From Paenibacillus_V sp046244365 (GTDB taxonomy: Bacteria; Bacillota; Bacilli; Paenibacillales; NBRC-103111): DNA of 64,000 nt. The notes beneath the pieces are model-generated. The model ran no database searches, was not told the DNA's origin, and saw only the letters and a list, made by a program, of their open reading frames with translations. Below are positions 37,114-45,699 of the stretch, piece after piece. A program made the position numbers and the translations under genes. Where the stretch lies: contig NZ_CP176395.1 in assembly GCF_046244365.1 (NCBI RefSeq), forward strand, positions 8,370,001-8,434,000, written 5' to 3'. How positions within the stretch are numbered: the first letter of the stretch is position 1; every line of letters starts with the position of its first letter.

Positions 37114-37716
37114 TTAACGGATTAGCCAATACGAAATCGTGCTTTCAATTATGGCCGCCAGGAGCAAAGATGATGCAAGAACAAGCATAAACGGTATGGT
37201 CACCTTCATGAAACCGACTAGCTTAGCGGCTGCTCTCGCTCTTCTCTGGGCAAAAGGGAAGCTTATAAGCGATTCTGTCGCGATCGTACCGAACCTTATG
37301 CCGTAAGCGCAAGCGATTATAACCACAGGAATTTCAATGATGCCATGGGGAACGATGCCCTTCACGAATAGAAACCAATTATCGGCATTAACTTGAGTGG
37401 AAGCCAAATATCCCAAAACCAAGCCGTTCATGATTAGAAAATATACGGGCGCGATCGCAAAAAAAGCACCCAGATACATAACCAGCAGCGAGAGAACGAC
37501 ATTGTTGACGAAAATGAAAACGAACATCCAAAGCTGAGGATATTTCATATTCTGAATGGCTTCCGCAATTCCCTTCATGTTGCTCATCTGACCCTCAACG
37601 ATGGAGGGAAACTGTTTGGAGTAGCCCAAGTACATGCCTATGGCAAAGATGATGAAGGAAACGATGATTTCCCGTTTCATGCTTCGCAAATGAGCATACC
37701 ACACGCTCAATCCCAA
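37114..37716 (-). CDS. SpoIIM-family (stage II sporulation protein M-like) membrane protein
   Basis: About 200 residues with five or so membrane helices (for example IIVSFIIFAIGMYLGYS, LWMFVFIFVNNVVLSLLVMY, FMLVLASSLLLAAII) and the family hallmark FLFVKGIVPHGIIEIPVVII. The start is taken as a TTG at 37716, nine bases after AAAGGAG; an ATG further upstream at 37755 lacks a ribosome binding site. In related bacteria SpoIIM works with SpoIID and SpoIIP in engulfment of the forespore, but the broader family also has non-sporulation members, so the exact role here is inference. Confidence 0.8.
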   Translation of the reverse strand: MGLSVWYAHLRSMKREIIVSFIIFAIGMYLGYSKQFPSIVEGQMSNMKGIAEAIQNMKYPQLWMFVFIFVNNVVLSLLVMYLGAFFAIAPVYFLIMNGLVLGYLASTQVNADNWFLFVKGIVPHGIIEIPVVIIACAYGIRFGTIATESLISFPFAQRRARAAAKLVGFMKVTIPFMLVLASSLLLAAIIESTISYWLIR

Positions 37717-37847
37717 TAACCTCAACTCCTTTCCAAAATATTCGGTACAAGACATAAGTTAATCGTACGAGCATAGACTTGGTAGTAAACAAGCATTCCA
37801 AGCCTGCCGGCGCTTGTCCGGCGCGAAAAACAGAGGAGGCAACAATC

Positions 37848-38627
37848 GTGAATTATTTTTATGTGGTAAACGGAAAAAGACTGAAGCAATACTTGATCGT
37901 CGTCGTCGCCCTGTTATTTGCGGCAGCAATCATTTATGCGGAAAGAGATCACGTTTCGGTTTTCACGCAAAACGACCCAAGTGCCTTATACAGCGTCCAA
38001 ACCGAGAAAAAACTGATCGCCCTTACGTTCGATATTAGCTGGGGCGAATTGCGAACCAAGCCGATTATCGATGTGCTCGATAAGAAAAACGTAAAGAAAG
38101 CCACGTTCTTCCTATCGTCCCCTTGGTCGCAATCGCATCAAGAAATTGTCGGCGATATCGTGAAGCATGGATATGAAATCGGCAGCCACGGCCACAAGCA
38201 CGTCAATTACAGCAGCCTGAGCGATGAGGAGATTCGTAAGCAGCTCACAACCGCTCACCGTATTTTGTCCGATGTAACCAAACAAGAACCAAGTCTCCTC
38301 CGTTTGCCTAATGGCGATTTCGACAAACGTGTCCTCCGCATTGCCAATGAATTGAATTACACGGTCGTCCAATGGGATACGGATTCGCTCGACTGGAAAA
38401 ATCCCGGAACAGAAAACATCATTGAACGCGTAGTAAGCAAAGCGCATCCAGGCGATATCGTGCTGCTGCATGCAAGCGATTCGGTTAAACAAACGCATGA
38501 AGCCTTGCCGGTCATTATTGATAAACTGCGCGCTGAGGGCTACGAATTCGTTACCGTATCCGAGCTGATGAAGCAGGCCCAGGTAACCAAAAAACCGGTC
38601 GACGACCCGACCTTGAAACAATCTTGA
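37848..38627 (+). CDS. pdaB: Polysaccharide deacetylase-family sporulation protein PdaB
   Basis: About 259 residues from a GTG eight bases after GAGGAGG. An N-terminal membrane anchor (QYLIVVVALLFAAAIIYA) is followed by a NodB-type deacetylase domain with ALTFDISWGE (first motif), SHGHKHVNYSS (metal histidines), RLPNGDFD and IVLLHASDS. PdaB is required for stable spore cortex in Bacillus. The motif TFDISW instead of TFDDGP is typical of PdaB, so catalysis differs from classic deacetylases. It is divergent from the SpoIIM-type gene and convergent with kbaA. Confidence 0.93.
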   Translation: MNYFYVVNGKRLKQYLIVVVALLFAAAIIYAERDHVSVFTQNDPSALYSVQTEKKLIALTFDISWGELRTKPIIDVLDKKNVKKATFFLSSPWSQSHQEIVGDIVKHGYEIGSHGHKHVNYSSLSDEEIRKQLTTAHRILSDVTKQEPSLLRLPNGDFDKRVLRIANELNYTVVQWDTDSLDWKNPGTENIIERVVSKAHPGDIVLLHASDSVKQTHEALPVIIDKLRAEGYEFVTVSELMKQAQVTKKPVDDPTLKQS

Positions 38628-38631
38628 GCTG

Positions 38632-39246
38632 CTAAGCCAGCTCTTTTTTGTTGCCCACGAGCTTATGAAGAATCATGATTTGCCATGTATTGCAAACAAT
38701 CAACGTGCCCATCATATAAATATTGGCCGCCACGCTATCGTATCGAAGGACAGGCAGCATTTCGATCAAAGTAACGACTACCATGAAAAACAAGGTCGGA
38801 ATGAAGGCGTTTTTGTTCGTGCGCTTCATTTTCCAATAGGACACGATTAAAGAAACCGCAAGCAAAATGAGCGGCAGCCAAATGTAAGGAACCCAGCTTG
38901 TCCCTTCTTCAGCGAAGGTTGTATAGCTTAAATAAGCCGTTAAGAACAGTGCGTCCGCAACAAGAAATAACTGCAGTCCTTCCCAAACCCATTTGCTGCG
39001 AATGATGCCTACCGCAATATACCGCACGGTCAAATATGCGAAAAAGCCGGTCTGGCTTACCGTGCTGATTAAAGCGCCGCCCAATAAAGCAAAAATGAGT
39101 GTTTGCCAGTTGAAGCCCGGCTCCGTCATTTCCAGAAAGCTGAAATCATCGAACAGCATAACAAGAAAAATACTTGCCGCGACGGCAATTACCGAGCCCC
39201 AAGCAAGCGTCGTCCAAAACAGATAGCCCCATTTTTTAAGCGTCAC
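38632..39246 (-). CDS. kbaA: KinB-signalling pathway activation protein KbaA
   Basis: About 204 residues with six membrane helices (for example WTTLAWGSVIAVAASIFLV, LQLFLVADALFLTAYLSY, LPLILLAVSLIVSYW). KbaA activates the KinB branch of the sporulation phosphorelay in Bacillus. The start is the GTG at 39246, eight bases after AAAAGGAG; an ATG at 39276 has no ribosome binding site. Neighbours gerD and pdaB are the same as in Bacillus, which supports the call, but here kbaA runs opposite to both, giving convergent pairs. Confidence 0.88.
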   Translation of the reverse strand: MTLKKWGYLFWTTLAWGSVIAVAASIFLVMLFDDFSFLEMTEPGFNWQTLIFALLGGALISTVSQTGFFAYLTVRYIAVGIIRSKWVWEGLQLFLVADALFLTAYLSYTTFAEEGTSWVPYIWLPLILLAVSLIVSYWKMKRTNKNAFIPTLFFMVVVTLIEMLPVLRYDSVAANIYMMGTLIVCNTWQIMILHKLVGNKKELA

Positions 39247-39423
39247 GTTCCGTTCTCCTTTTACTAGTTGTTTCATGGCGGCACTTCTTGCATTTTAGGC
39301 AAAAATAGCCCTAGTACATTGTACCAACGTTCACAATAAAAAGCTATTTGGCACGGTCATAAATCAACGCCTGACAGACATAATAAAAGCACACGACCTG
39401 TTTAGAAGGGAGTACGCCTGACG

Positions 39424-40116
39424 ATGAGCGCCAAATGGATCCGCCTTATACCCGTCCTTCTTGCATGCTTGCTCTTAGTGTCATGCGGTTCCGGTTCCGG
39501 GGGCCAAAGCCAAACGCAGAGCTATAAGGATACTAAGTCAATGGTGCTGGATGTGCTCAAGACCGAAGACGGACAAAAAGCGATTAAAGAAGCCAGCGAA
39601 AAAAATAAAGACAAGACCGCCAAACTGCTTTCATCCGGCGAAGGCGTCCAAATCCAGACAGCCGTCAAGGATGTCCTGACAGATCCGAGCAACAGTAAAT
39701 TGATCGAGAAAACGATGACCGACCCAAAATTCGCCGGAGACTTCGCCAAAGCGATTCAGAAATCGAATAAAGATCTTCACAAGGATTTAATGAAGGATCC
39801 TGAATATCAGAAATCGATGCTGGAGCTCATGAATTCAACGGATTACGAAAAAATGCTTTTGTCCGTCATGAAGAGCCCGCAGTATCGTCAGCAGGTTATG
39901 ACGGTGATGGAGGAATCGCTGAAAAGCCCTTTGTTCAAAGCCCAGCTGATGGAATTGTTCAAAAAAGTGGCGCAAGACGAAATGAAGCCGAGCGAAGAGG
40001 ATATGAAAGCCAAGTCGTCCGACGAGAAGGGGAAAAGCAAGGGGAAGAGCGATGAAAAGTCCAAAGAGAAGGATAAGAAGCAGGATTCTTCATCCCAGGA
40101 CAAGCAAGAGCAATAA
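39424..40116 (+). CDS. gerD: Spore germination lipoprotein GerD
   Basis: The 230-residue lipoprotein has a signal peptide ending at the lipobox LLVSCGSG, with the lipid-modified cysteine near residue 21. The middle part is the helical GerD core (KTEDGQKAIKEASEKNKDKT, DPKFAGDFAKAIQ, MKSPQYRQQVMTVMEESLKS). The C-terminus is a long Lys/Ser/Glu tail. GerD helps cluster the nutrient germinant receptors in the inner spore membrane. The ATG has GGGAG upstream. A bidirectional terminator follows at once. Confidence 0.92.
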   Translation: MSAKWIRLIPVLLACLLLVSCGSGSGGQSQTQSYKDTKSMVLDVLKTEDGQKAIKEASEKNKDKTAKLLSSGEGVQIQTAVKDVLTDPSNSKLIEKTMTDPKFAGDFAKAIQKSNKDLHKDLMKDPEYQKSMLELMNSTDYEKMLLSVMKSPQYRQQVMTVMEESLKSPLFKAQLMELFKKVAQDEMKPSEEDMKAKSSDEKGKSKGKSDEKSKEKDKKQDSSSQDKQEQ

Positions 40117-40125
40117 CGGCATAAG

Positions 40126-40157
40126 AAAAGGACTGGGCTCCCCCAGTCCTTTTTGCA
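40126..40157. terminator. Bidirectional terminator between gerD and salA
   Basis: AAAAGGACTGGG and CCCAGTCCTTTT with a short loop, serving both convergent genes. Confidence 0.95.
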
Positions 40158-40174
40158 TAAGTAAGCAAGCCGAG

Positions 40175-41281
40175 TTAACCAAGCTTCGCGATAATTTTGT
40201 CGGCGACATCCAGATAAATTTGCCCTGTAGGATGTTCGGCGCTGTATACGGAAGGGGAAAAATCCGGCTCCGCAATATGATTATCCGGTGCGCGAAGCGG
40301 AATTTGCGCCAGGAGTTCGGTATGCAGCTCATCGGCAAGCTTGGCGCCGCCCCCGCGTCCGAACACATAGTCCTTCTCGCCGGATTGATTTTCGTAGTAA
40401 GACATATTTTCCACGATACCCAAAATGTCATGCTTCGTATGAACGGCCATAGCGCCTGCGCGAGCGGCTACGAACGCAGCTGTCGCATGCGGCGTGGTCA
40501 CTATAATTTCTTTGCTTTGCGGAATCATTTGATGGACATCAAGTGCTACGTCCCCTGTCCCCGGCGGCAGATCGAGAAGCATGTAATCCAGCTCGCCCCA
40601 CTGCACTTCAGCGAAGAAATTGCGCAGCATTTTGCCAAGCATCGGGCCCCGCCAAATAATCGGTGCGTTGTCCTCGACGAAGAAGCCCATCGAGATGACT
40701 TTCACGCCGAACCGCTCAACCGGAATGATTTTATTATCCGCCATTTCCGGACGGGTTTCGATCCCCATCATATCCGGCACGCTGAATCCGTAAATATCCG
40801 CATCAATGATGCCTACGCGCTTTCCTTTACGCGCTAAAGCAGCAGCTACGTTGACGGTTACCGTCGATTTGCCGACGCCGCCTTTGCCGCTCGCTATGGC
40901 AATAAATTGGACGCCGGAATCCGGCGAAAGCAGCGACGATACGTTGGGCGAGCGCAGCTCTGACGGAGGAGTCGCTTGCTTGGGTGCGGGTGCACCCGCT
41001 CCTTGTCCGGCTTTTTTGGCTATTTCAGCGCGCTCGTGGTCGGAAATTTCGCGAAAGCGAATATGAACGTCTTGAATGCCGAGACCTTTCAAAGCCTCTT
41101 GAACATCTTGACGGTATTGTCCTTTCAATACCTCGTCATTTACGGAAAGCACTAACGTTAAGGCGACATGTCCTTCTTTCACCATAACATCGCGCACGAA
41201 CCCGAGTTCGGTCACCGTTTTTTTATATTCGGGATCGTATATATGGCCAACGGCCTCCAGAACCTGATCTTTCGTTACCAT
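40175..41281 (-). CDS. salA: Mrp/NBP35-family P-loop ATPase (SalA-like)
   Basis: The 368-residue cytosolic protein has an N-terminal DUF59/MIP18 domain (residues 1-85, DPEYKKTVTELGFVRDV) and a deviant Walker A P-loop, GKGGVGKST (near residue 132), then DADIYGFSVPDMMG and DLPPGTGDVALDVHQ. Family members load or carry iron-sulfur clusters. In Bacillus the gene at this place, salA, also affects scoC expression and protease production. Which role applies here cannot be told. Its order with cwlD and gerD is conserved. Confidence 0.93.
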   Translation of the reverse strand: MVTKDQVLEAVGHIYDPEYKKTVTELGFVRDVMVKEGHVALTLVLSVNDEVLKGQYRQDVQEALKGLGIQDVHIRFREISDHERAEIAKKAGQGAGAPAPKQATPPSELRSPNVSSLLSPDSGVQFIAIASGKGGVGKSTVTVNVAAALARKGKRVGIIDADIYGFSVPDMMGIETRPEMADNKIIPVERFGVKVISMGFFVEDNAPIIWRGPMLGKMLRNFFAEVQWGELDYMLLDLPPGTGDVALDVHQMIPQSKEIIVTTPHATAAFVAARAGAMAVHTKHDILGIVENMSYYENQSGEKDYVFGRGGGAKLADELHTELLAQIPLRAPDNHIAEPDFSPSVYSAEHPTGQIYLDVADKIIAKLG

Positions 41282-41391
41282 CGTTACACCTCGGAATTGG
41301 ACGTATTGTACACCGATTATTATACCATAACTGAGTTCCGCTTACATGCAGCCTGTTCTAAGCACGATTTGAGCATACCGTGTACAGGAGG

Positions 41392-42180
41392 CTATCCTTT
41401 TTGTCCGGAGCCGACAGCGTCGCTCTTACCTTCCGACTTCTCGCCCGAATAATACCTCAATATGCCTTGGTAGATTGATGCCGCCACCTTCTTCTGATAC
41501 CCCTCCTGCGCCATGAGCCGGGATTCCTCGGGATTTGACAAGAATCCTACTTCCACCAAAGCAGCGGGAATCTGTAGCGATTTTAGCAAAAATACCGTAT
41601 CAACCTGCTTCGAAACCCTATCCGTATTCTCAAGATTATGCTTAAGCTCGTTCTGAATTAAATTGGCGAGTGTGAAGTTGTCTTTATGCGAGGGATAGAA
41701 GAAGGTCTGCGCTCCGCTCCATTTGGAGGACGGATAGCTGTTCAGATGGATGCTGATCATCAAATCGGACTTTTGCTTACGGATAAACTCCACGCGTTTC
41801 TGCAGATCTTCCGTTTTGCGGCGGCTCAATCCCTTCGTATCCGGACTTGCCAAATCGTTATCCTGCTCGCGCGTCATCACGACGAGGGCCCCTGCCTGCT
41901 GCAAATAATCGCGCAAATAAAGGGAAATCGCAAGATTCACATCCTTCTCGATAATCCCTTTCGGGCTGCTTTCAGCTCCGCCGTCCGGCCCTCCGTGGCC
42001 GGCATCCAACGCAATCACCTTACCGGAGAGCGGCATGGTCCAATACGTCCATGTTTTCGTCGAGGGGAGCTCGTACGAGAAAATAAAACCGATCATTAGT
42101 ACAAGGACGGCGGTCGAAACCATTTTTAACACACCGTGATAGTTCATCCACACAACGATATGTCTAGGAAATTTCCGCAT
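41392..42180 (-). CDS. cwlD: N-acetylmuramoyl-L-alanine amidase CwlD
   Basis: The 262-residue protein has an N-terminal membrane anchor (MVSTAVLVLMIGFIFSY) and an Amidase_3 zinc domain: ALDAGHGGPDGGA (zinc His), EKDVNLAISLYL (Glu), ISIHLNSYPS (His) and LVEVGFLSNPEE (catalytic Glu). CwlD with PdaA makes muramic delta-lactam in the spore cortex. The ATG at 42180 follows a GGGTGGGGTGG stretch that is also the 3' arm of the sat terminator, so initiation and termination signals overlap. Confidence 0.94.
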   Translation of the reverse strand: MRKFPRHIVVWMNYHGVLKMVSTAVLVLMIGFIFSYELPSTKTWTYWTMPLSGKVIALDAGHGGPDGGAESSPKGIIEKDVNLAISLYLRDYLQQAGALVVMTREQDNDLASPDTKGLSRRKTEDLQKRVEFIRKQKSDLMISIHLNSYPSSKWSGAQTFFYPSHKDNFTLANLIQNELKHNLENTDRVSKQVDTVFLLKSLQIPAALVEVGFLSNPEESRLMAQEGYQKKVAASIYQGILRYYSGEKSEGKSDAVGSGQKG

Positions 42181-42181
42181 T

Positions 42182-42236
42182 AAAAAACCACCCCACCCAT
42201 AAGAGTCTTTACATCTTATGGGACAGGGTGGACAAA
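42182..42236 (-). terminator. Terminator of cysH-sat abutting the cwlD start
   Basis: On the minus strand, CCACCC and CCCATAAGA pair with TCTTATGGG and GGGGTGG, followed at once by six T residues and then the cwlD start codon. The stem also contains the only purine-rich stretch that could serve as the cwlD ribosome binding site. Confidence 0.85.
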
Positions 42237-42249
42237 TATGACAAGTTGC

Positions 42250-43437
42250 TTACGCCTCTTTGTCCGCCGATACGAGCTGCTCGCTCATACCTTCGATCAG
42301 AACCTCCGCAACCTCGGGCCGCGTAAATTCTCTTGGCGGGCAAATACCGTCGCGCAGAAGCGCACGCACTTTCGTGCCCGATAAGTGGAGATGGTCCGCT
42401 TTGTCATGCGGGCAAGTTTTGCTGGAGGCCATATTGCCGCACTTCGTACAGAAAAAGCTGTGCTCGAAAAATAGCGGCGTAATGTCGAGCTCTTCAGCCG
42501 TGAAATTGCGGAATATTTCCTGCGCCTCGTATGTGCCGTAATAATCGCCTACGCCTGCGTGATCGCGTCCGACGATAAAGTGGGTGCATCCGTAGTTTTT
42601 CCTGACTAGCGCGTGAAAGATCGCTTCTCTTGGCCCTGCATAACGCATGGCAGCCGGGAAAACACCCAGGAAGGCGCGATCCTTAGGATAGTAATTTTCC
42701 AGGAGCACCAAGTAGCTTTTCATGCGTACGTCAGCCGAAATATCGTCCGACTTCGTTTCCCCGACAAGCGGATTTAAGAATAGAGCGTCCACTATTTCCA
42801 TCGCGCTCTTTTGAATATATTCATGCGCCCGATGAACCGGATTACGCGTTTGGAAGCCCACAACCGTTTTCCAGCCCTTCTCGGCAAAAATACGGCGCGT
42901 TTCGGACGGATCAAAATAAAACTCGCCGAACTTCTCCGGCTGCGGACGATTCAGAACCTGCACGGAACCGCCAACGTATGTGGATGGCTTCGTATAAAGC
43001 TTCTGAACCCCCGGATGCTCTTCGCTATCCGTTTTATATACTTGAATGGCCTCATGCTTCTGATCGGCCTCATATACGCTTGTAACATCGAGAATAGCAT
43101 AAACTACGCGATCGGACTCTCCAACCAAAGCGATTTGCTCGCCGACCCGAATACGCGACGCCTCTTCTTTCTCTACGCCGAGTGTGATCGGAATGCTCCA
43201 TACTTGGCCGTCCGCAAGACGCATACGTTGAACAACCGACTGGTAATCCGCTTCATCCATAAACCCTGTCAACGGCGAAAATGCGCCGACCGCAATAAGA
43301 TCAAGATCGGAAATCGCCCAGCTGTTTACCGGAATTTGAGTCAGCTGCTTCGCTTTCTCCAGAAGCTGCTCCCTTGCCTCTCCTTCGACCAGCCGATTGA
43401 CCAGCTTGCCTCCATGCGCCTGTATCGTTTCTCCCAT
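42250..43437 (-). CDS. sat: Sulfate adenylyltransferase (ATP sulfurylase)
   Basis: About 395 residues from the ATG at 43437, seven bases after GGGAGGG. It activates sulfate with ATP to adenosine-5'-phosphosulfate, the first step of sulfate assimilation. Motifs: QTRNPVHRAHEYIQ (the nucleotide-binding QxRNP and HxxH loop), FIVGRDHAGVGDYYG, and a zinc-site cluster FFCTKCGNMASSKTCPH. Homo-oligomeric prokaryotic Sat type, not the CysDN type. It follows cysH in one operon; the shared promoter lies upstream of cysH. Confidence 0.96.
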   Translation of the reverse strand: MGETIQAHGGKLVNRLVEGEAREQLLEKAKQLTQIPVNSWAISDLDLIAVGAFSPLTGFMDEADYQSVVQRMRLADGQVWSIPITLGVEKEEASRIRVGEQIALVGESDRVVYAILDVTSVYEADQKHEAIQVYKTDSEEHPGVQKLYTKPSTYVGGSVQVLNRPQPEKFGEFYFDPSETRRIFAEKGWKTVVGFQTRNPVHRAHEYIQKSAMEIVDALFLNPLVGETKSDDISADVRMKSYLVLLENYYPKDRAFLGVFPAAMRYAGPREAIFHALVRKNYGCTHFIVGRDHAGVGDYYGTYEAQEIFRNFTAEELDITPLFFEHSFFCTKCGNMASSKTCPHDKADHLHLSGTKVRALLRDGICPPREFTRPEVAEVLIEGMSEQLVSADKEA

Positions 43438-43498
43438 AATCGTCCCTCCCGAAATGAATCCCCGCTTGAACGGGTGCAAGTGCTGTCATTACGCACGC

Positions 43499-44191
43499 TT
43501 ACTTATGCAATCCGCATTCCGTTTTCTCAAAGCCCGCCCAACGACCCGCGCGCGGATCTTCACCGGCCTTCACTTGTCTTGTGCAGTGCTCGCAACCAAT
43601 GCTCGGGTAATCCATATCATGTAACGGATTGTAAAAAATATTGTTGGCCCGGATATATGCCCACACGTCTTCCGACGTCCAGCTTGCAATCGGGTTAAAT
43701 TTTACAAGACCGAATTTCGTGTCGTACTCGATTTTTTTGGCATTGGCCCTAGTCGGAGCCTGATCGCGGCGAATACCCGTTATCCATGCCTCGTAATTGC
43801 CCAAAATTCGCGTTAACGGCTCTACTTTACGAATATTGCAGCATTGGGTGGGATCGGATTTCCACAATGCTTCTCCGTGCTTCTCAGCTTGCTCCTCGGG
43901 CGTAATCACCGGCTTCACTTGTACGAATTTCAAACCGTAGTTTTGCTCCAAACGGTCTCTGGTTTCGTAAGTTTCCTTGAAGTGAAAATCGGTGTCCAAG
44001 TAAAAAATATCCGTTTTCGGACTGATTTTCTGAACCATATCAACCAGTACGACATCTTCGGCTCCAAAGCTGCATGCAAACGTTATATTAGGAAACCGCT
44101 CAATGGCCCATTGAATAATCGCTTCCGGCGTTTCGTGCTCCAAATCGACGCTGGCCTGCGCGATAAGCGCTTCTTTTTCGAACAAATTCAT
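43499..44191 (-). CDS. cysH: Adenylyl-sulfate (APS) reductase CysH
   Basis: The 230-residue enzyme reduces activated sulfate to sulfite with thioredoxin as donor. The ATP pyrophosphatase fold is marked by CSFGAEDVVLVDM. Two cysteine pairs, QCCNIRK (CC) and GCEHC (CxxC), are the 4Fe-4S ligands that identify the APS-reducing type rather than the PAPS type, and the catalytic cysteine is in the C-terminal KTECGLH. It precedes sat, its direct partner. A dyad overlapping its promoter suggests repression. Confidence 0.95.
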   Translation of the reverse strand: MNLFEKEALIAQASVDLEHETPEAIIQWAIERFPNITFACSFGAEDVVLVDMVQKISPKTDIFYLDTDFHFKETYETRDRLEQNYGLKFVQVKPVITPEEQAEKHGEALWKSDPTQCCNIRKVEPLTRILGNYEAWITGIRRDQAPTRANAKKIEYDTKFGLVKFNPIASWTSEDVWAYIRANNIFYNPLHDMDYPSIGCEHCTRQVKAGEDPRAGRWAGFEKTECGLHK

Positions 44192-44250
44192 ACACGTTCC
44201 TCCTCATCATTTTGCCAAAACCATTAATTCCGACTATTACGATGCGATTT

Positions 44251-44293
44251 AACATTTATAGCACAATTATAAATGTTCGCTATAAAAAGTCAA
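44251..44293 (-). promoter_or_regulatory. cysH promoter with overlapping perfect dyad operator
   Basis: On the minus strand TTGACT (44288-44293), 16-base spacer, TATAAT (44266-44271). A perfect inverted repeat, AACATTTATA (44251-44260) and TATAAATGTT (44268-44277) with seven bases between, covers the -10 region, the position of a repressor site. Its binding protein is unknown; a sulfur-responsive repressor would fit. Confidence 0.75.
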
Positions 44294-44565
44294 TCTTTTT
44301 CTTATAATGGATGAAAGCCCGATATCCTCATTTTATTGGGCTGTTCCCTAGGTGGTGCACGGACTATTGGAAAGCGTTACTACGTTTGTTTAGCCGTATT
44401 CGCTACCTCACCCAGCAAGGTAAATGGAATCTTTCTCTCCGACTTCTGTTCACAATTAATTAAACCCTGCAAAGGTTGCCGCTATTTGCATAAAATGCAA
44501 TATGCAATCGCATGATGCGGCCTCATTTAGACGTTTGCGTCTTATTGTCGCGGTGTATTGAAATG

Positions 44566-44603
44566 CAAAAAAGCCTCCTCTGTCCGCAGACAGAGAAGGC
44601 CTT
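44566..44603 (-). terminator. Terminator of the rplM-rpsI transcript
   Basis: On the minus strand CCTTCTCTGTC/GACAGAGGAGG stem followed by six T residues, about 30 bases past the rpsI stop. The stretch 44294-44565 shows no gene. Confidence 0.93.
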
Positions 44604-44633
44604 GTGTTGAACGTATAAAAGTCGCTCCAAAAA

Positions 44634-45026
44634 TTAACGTTTGGAGAATTGAGGTGCGCGACGAGCTGCTTTCAAGCCGTATTTCTTACGTTCCTTCATA
44701 CGTGGGTCACGAGTCAGGAAGCCGGCTTTCTTCAGCGATCCGCGGAACTCAGGGTCGGCTTTGAGCAGCGCACGGGAAATGCCGTGACGGATTGCTCCAG
44801 CTTGTCCTGTAGTACCGCCACCGTGTGCGATAACCAAAACGTCGTATTTGTCAGTCGTTTCAGTCAGCGTGAGCGGTTGTTTTACGATCAGCTTCAATGT
44901 TTCGTGACCGAAGTATTCGTTCAGGTCACGCTTATTGATGACGATTCGTCCTTCACCCGGTACAAGGCGCACGCGCGCTACCGAATGTTTACGACGACCC
45001 GTTCCATAGTATTGAACTTGAGCCAT
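44634..45026 (-). CDS. rpsI: 30S ribosomal protein S9
   Basis: The 130-residue protein is complete, with N-terminal QYYGTGRRKHSVARVRLVPG and the C-terminal basic tail ending QFSKR that reaches the ribosomal P site. It is co-transcribed with rplM, 18 bases upstream, as in most bacteria. The ATG follows GGGAGGAC. Confidence 0.98.
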   Translation of the reverse strand: MAQVQYYGTGRRKHSVARVRLVPGEGRIVINKRDLNEYFGHETLKLIVKQPLTLTETTDKYDVLVIAHGGGTTGQAGAIRHGISRALLKADPEFRGSLKKAGFLTRDPRMKERKKYGLKAARRAPQFSKR

Positions 45027-45044
45027 GAAACTGTCCTCCCTTTA

Positions 45045-45482
45045 TTATCCGCGAAGTTCCCAAACTTCAGGTTGTTGTGCTTGATGCGGATGCTCGGCAC
45101 CAGCATAGACTTTCAATTTCAACTTCATGCTGTTACCAAGACGCGTTTTCGGCAGCATACCGTGAATGGCAAGCTCGAGCATACGTTCAGGCTTGTTAGC
45201 CAGCATGTCTTGAGCAACAGTTACTTTCAAACCGCCCGAGTACATGGAGTGCGTGTAGTACTTCTTGTTTTGAAGCTTCTTACCTGTCAGAACAATTTTG
45301 CTTGCGTTGATGACGATAACGAAGTCGCCAGTGTCAACGTGCGGCGTAAACTGCGGCTTGTGCTTACCGCGGATAATGCTTGCCGCTTCGCTCGCCAAAC
45401 GACCAAGCGTTTTGCCGGCAGCATCAATAACGAACCATTTACGCTCAATTTCAAGCGGTTTGGCCATATATGTGGTACTCAT
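45045..45482 (-). CDS. rplM: 50S ribosomal protein L13
   Basis: The 145-residue early assembly protein of the large subunit has WFVIDAAGKTLGRLAS near the N-terminus and HPHQAQQPEVWELRG at the end. The ATG at 45482 has TAGGAGGAT upstream. First gene of the rplM-rpsI operon; its long leader probably regulates it. Confidence 0.98.
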   Translation of the reverse strand: MSTTYMAKPLEIERKWFVIDAAGKTLGRLASEAASIIRGKHKPQFTPHVDTGDFVIVINASKIVLTGKKLQNKKYYTHSMYSGGLKVTVAQDMLANKPERMLELAIHGMLPKTRLGNSMKLKLKVYAGAEHPHQAQQPEVWELRG

Positions 45483-45669
45483 TAGCGTTAATCCTCCTAA
45501 ACCAAGCGAACACTCGGTTCACTACGTTTGTGTTTTACCTTGTCTTGCATTTAACGGGTTATAAATACCCAAATCATTTACATCGCAACATGGTTTCACA
45601 CTCGGGGCTGTGGGATAGCCAGTAATGAAAACCAACTATAATCATACTATATAGCGAAGATATTCGCAA
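45483..45669 (-). promoter_or_regulatory. rplM promoter and putative L13 leader
   Basis: TTGCGA (45664-45669), 17-base spacer, TATGAT (45641-45646) on the minus strand, giving a leader of about 150 bases. It ends with a stem AACCGAG...CTTGGTT just before the ribosome binding site, as in the autoregulatory L13 leader known from Bacillales. The promoter is seen; the leader class is inferred. Confidence 0.6.
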
Positions 45670-45699
45670 GGCCTAGACATAAACATTTTAAGGATTTCG

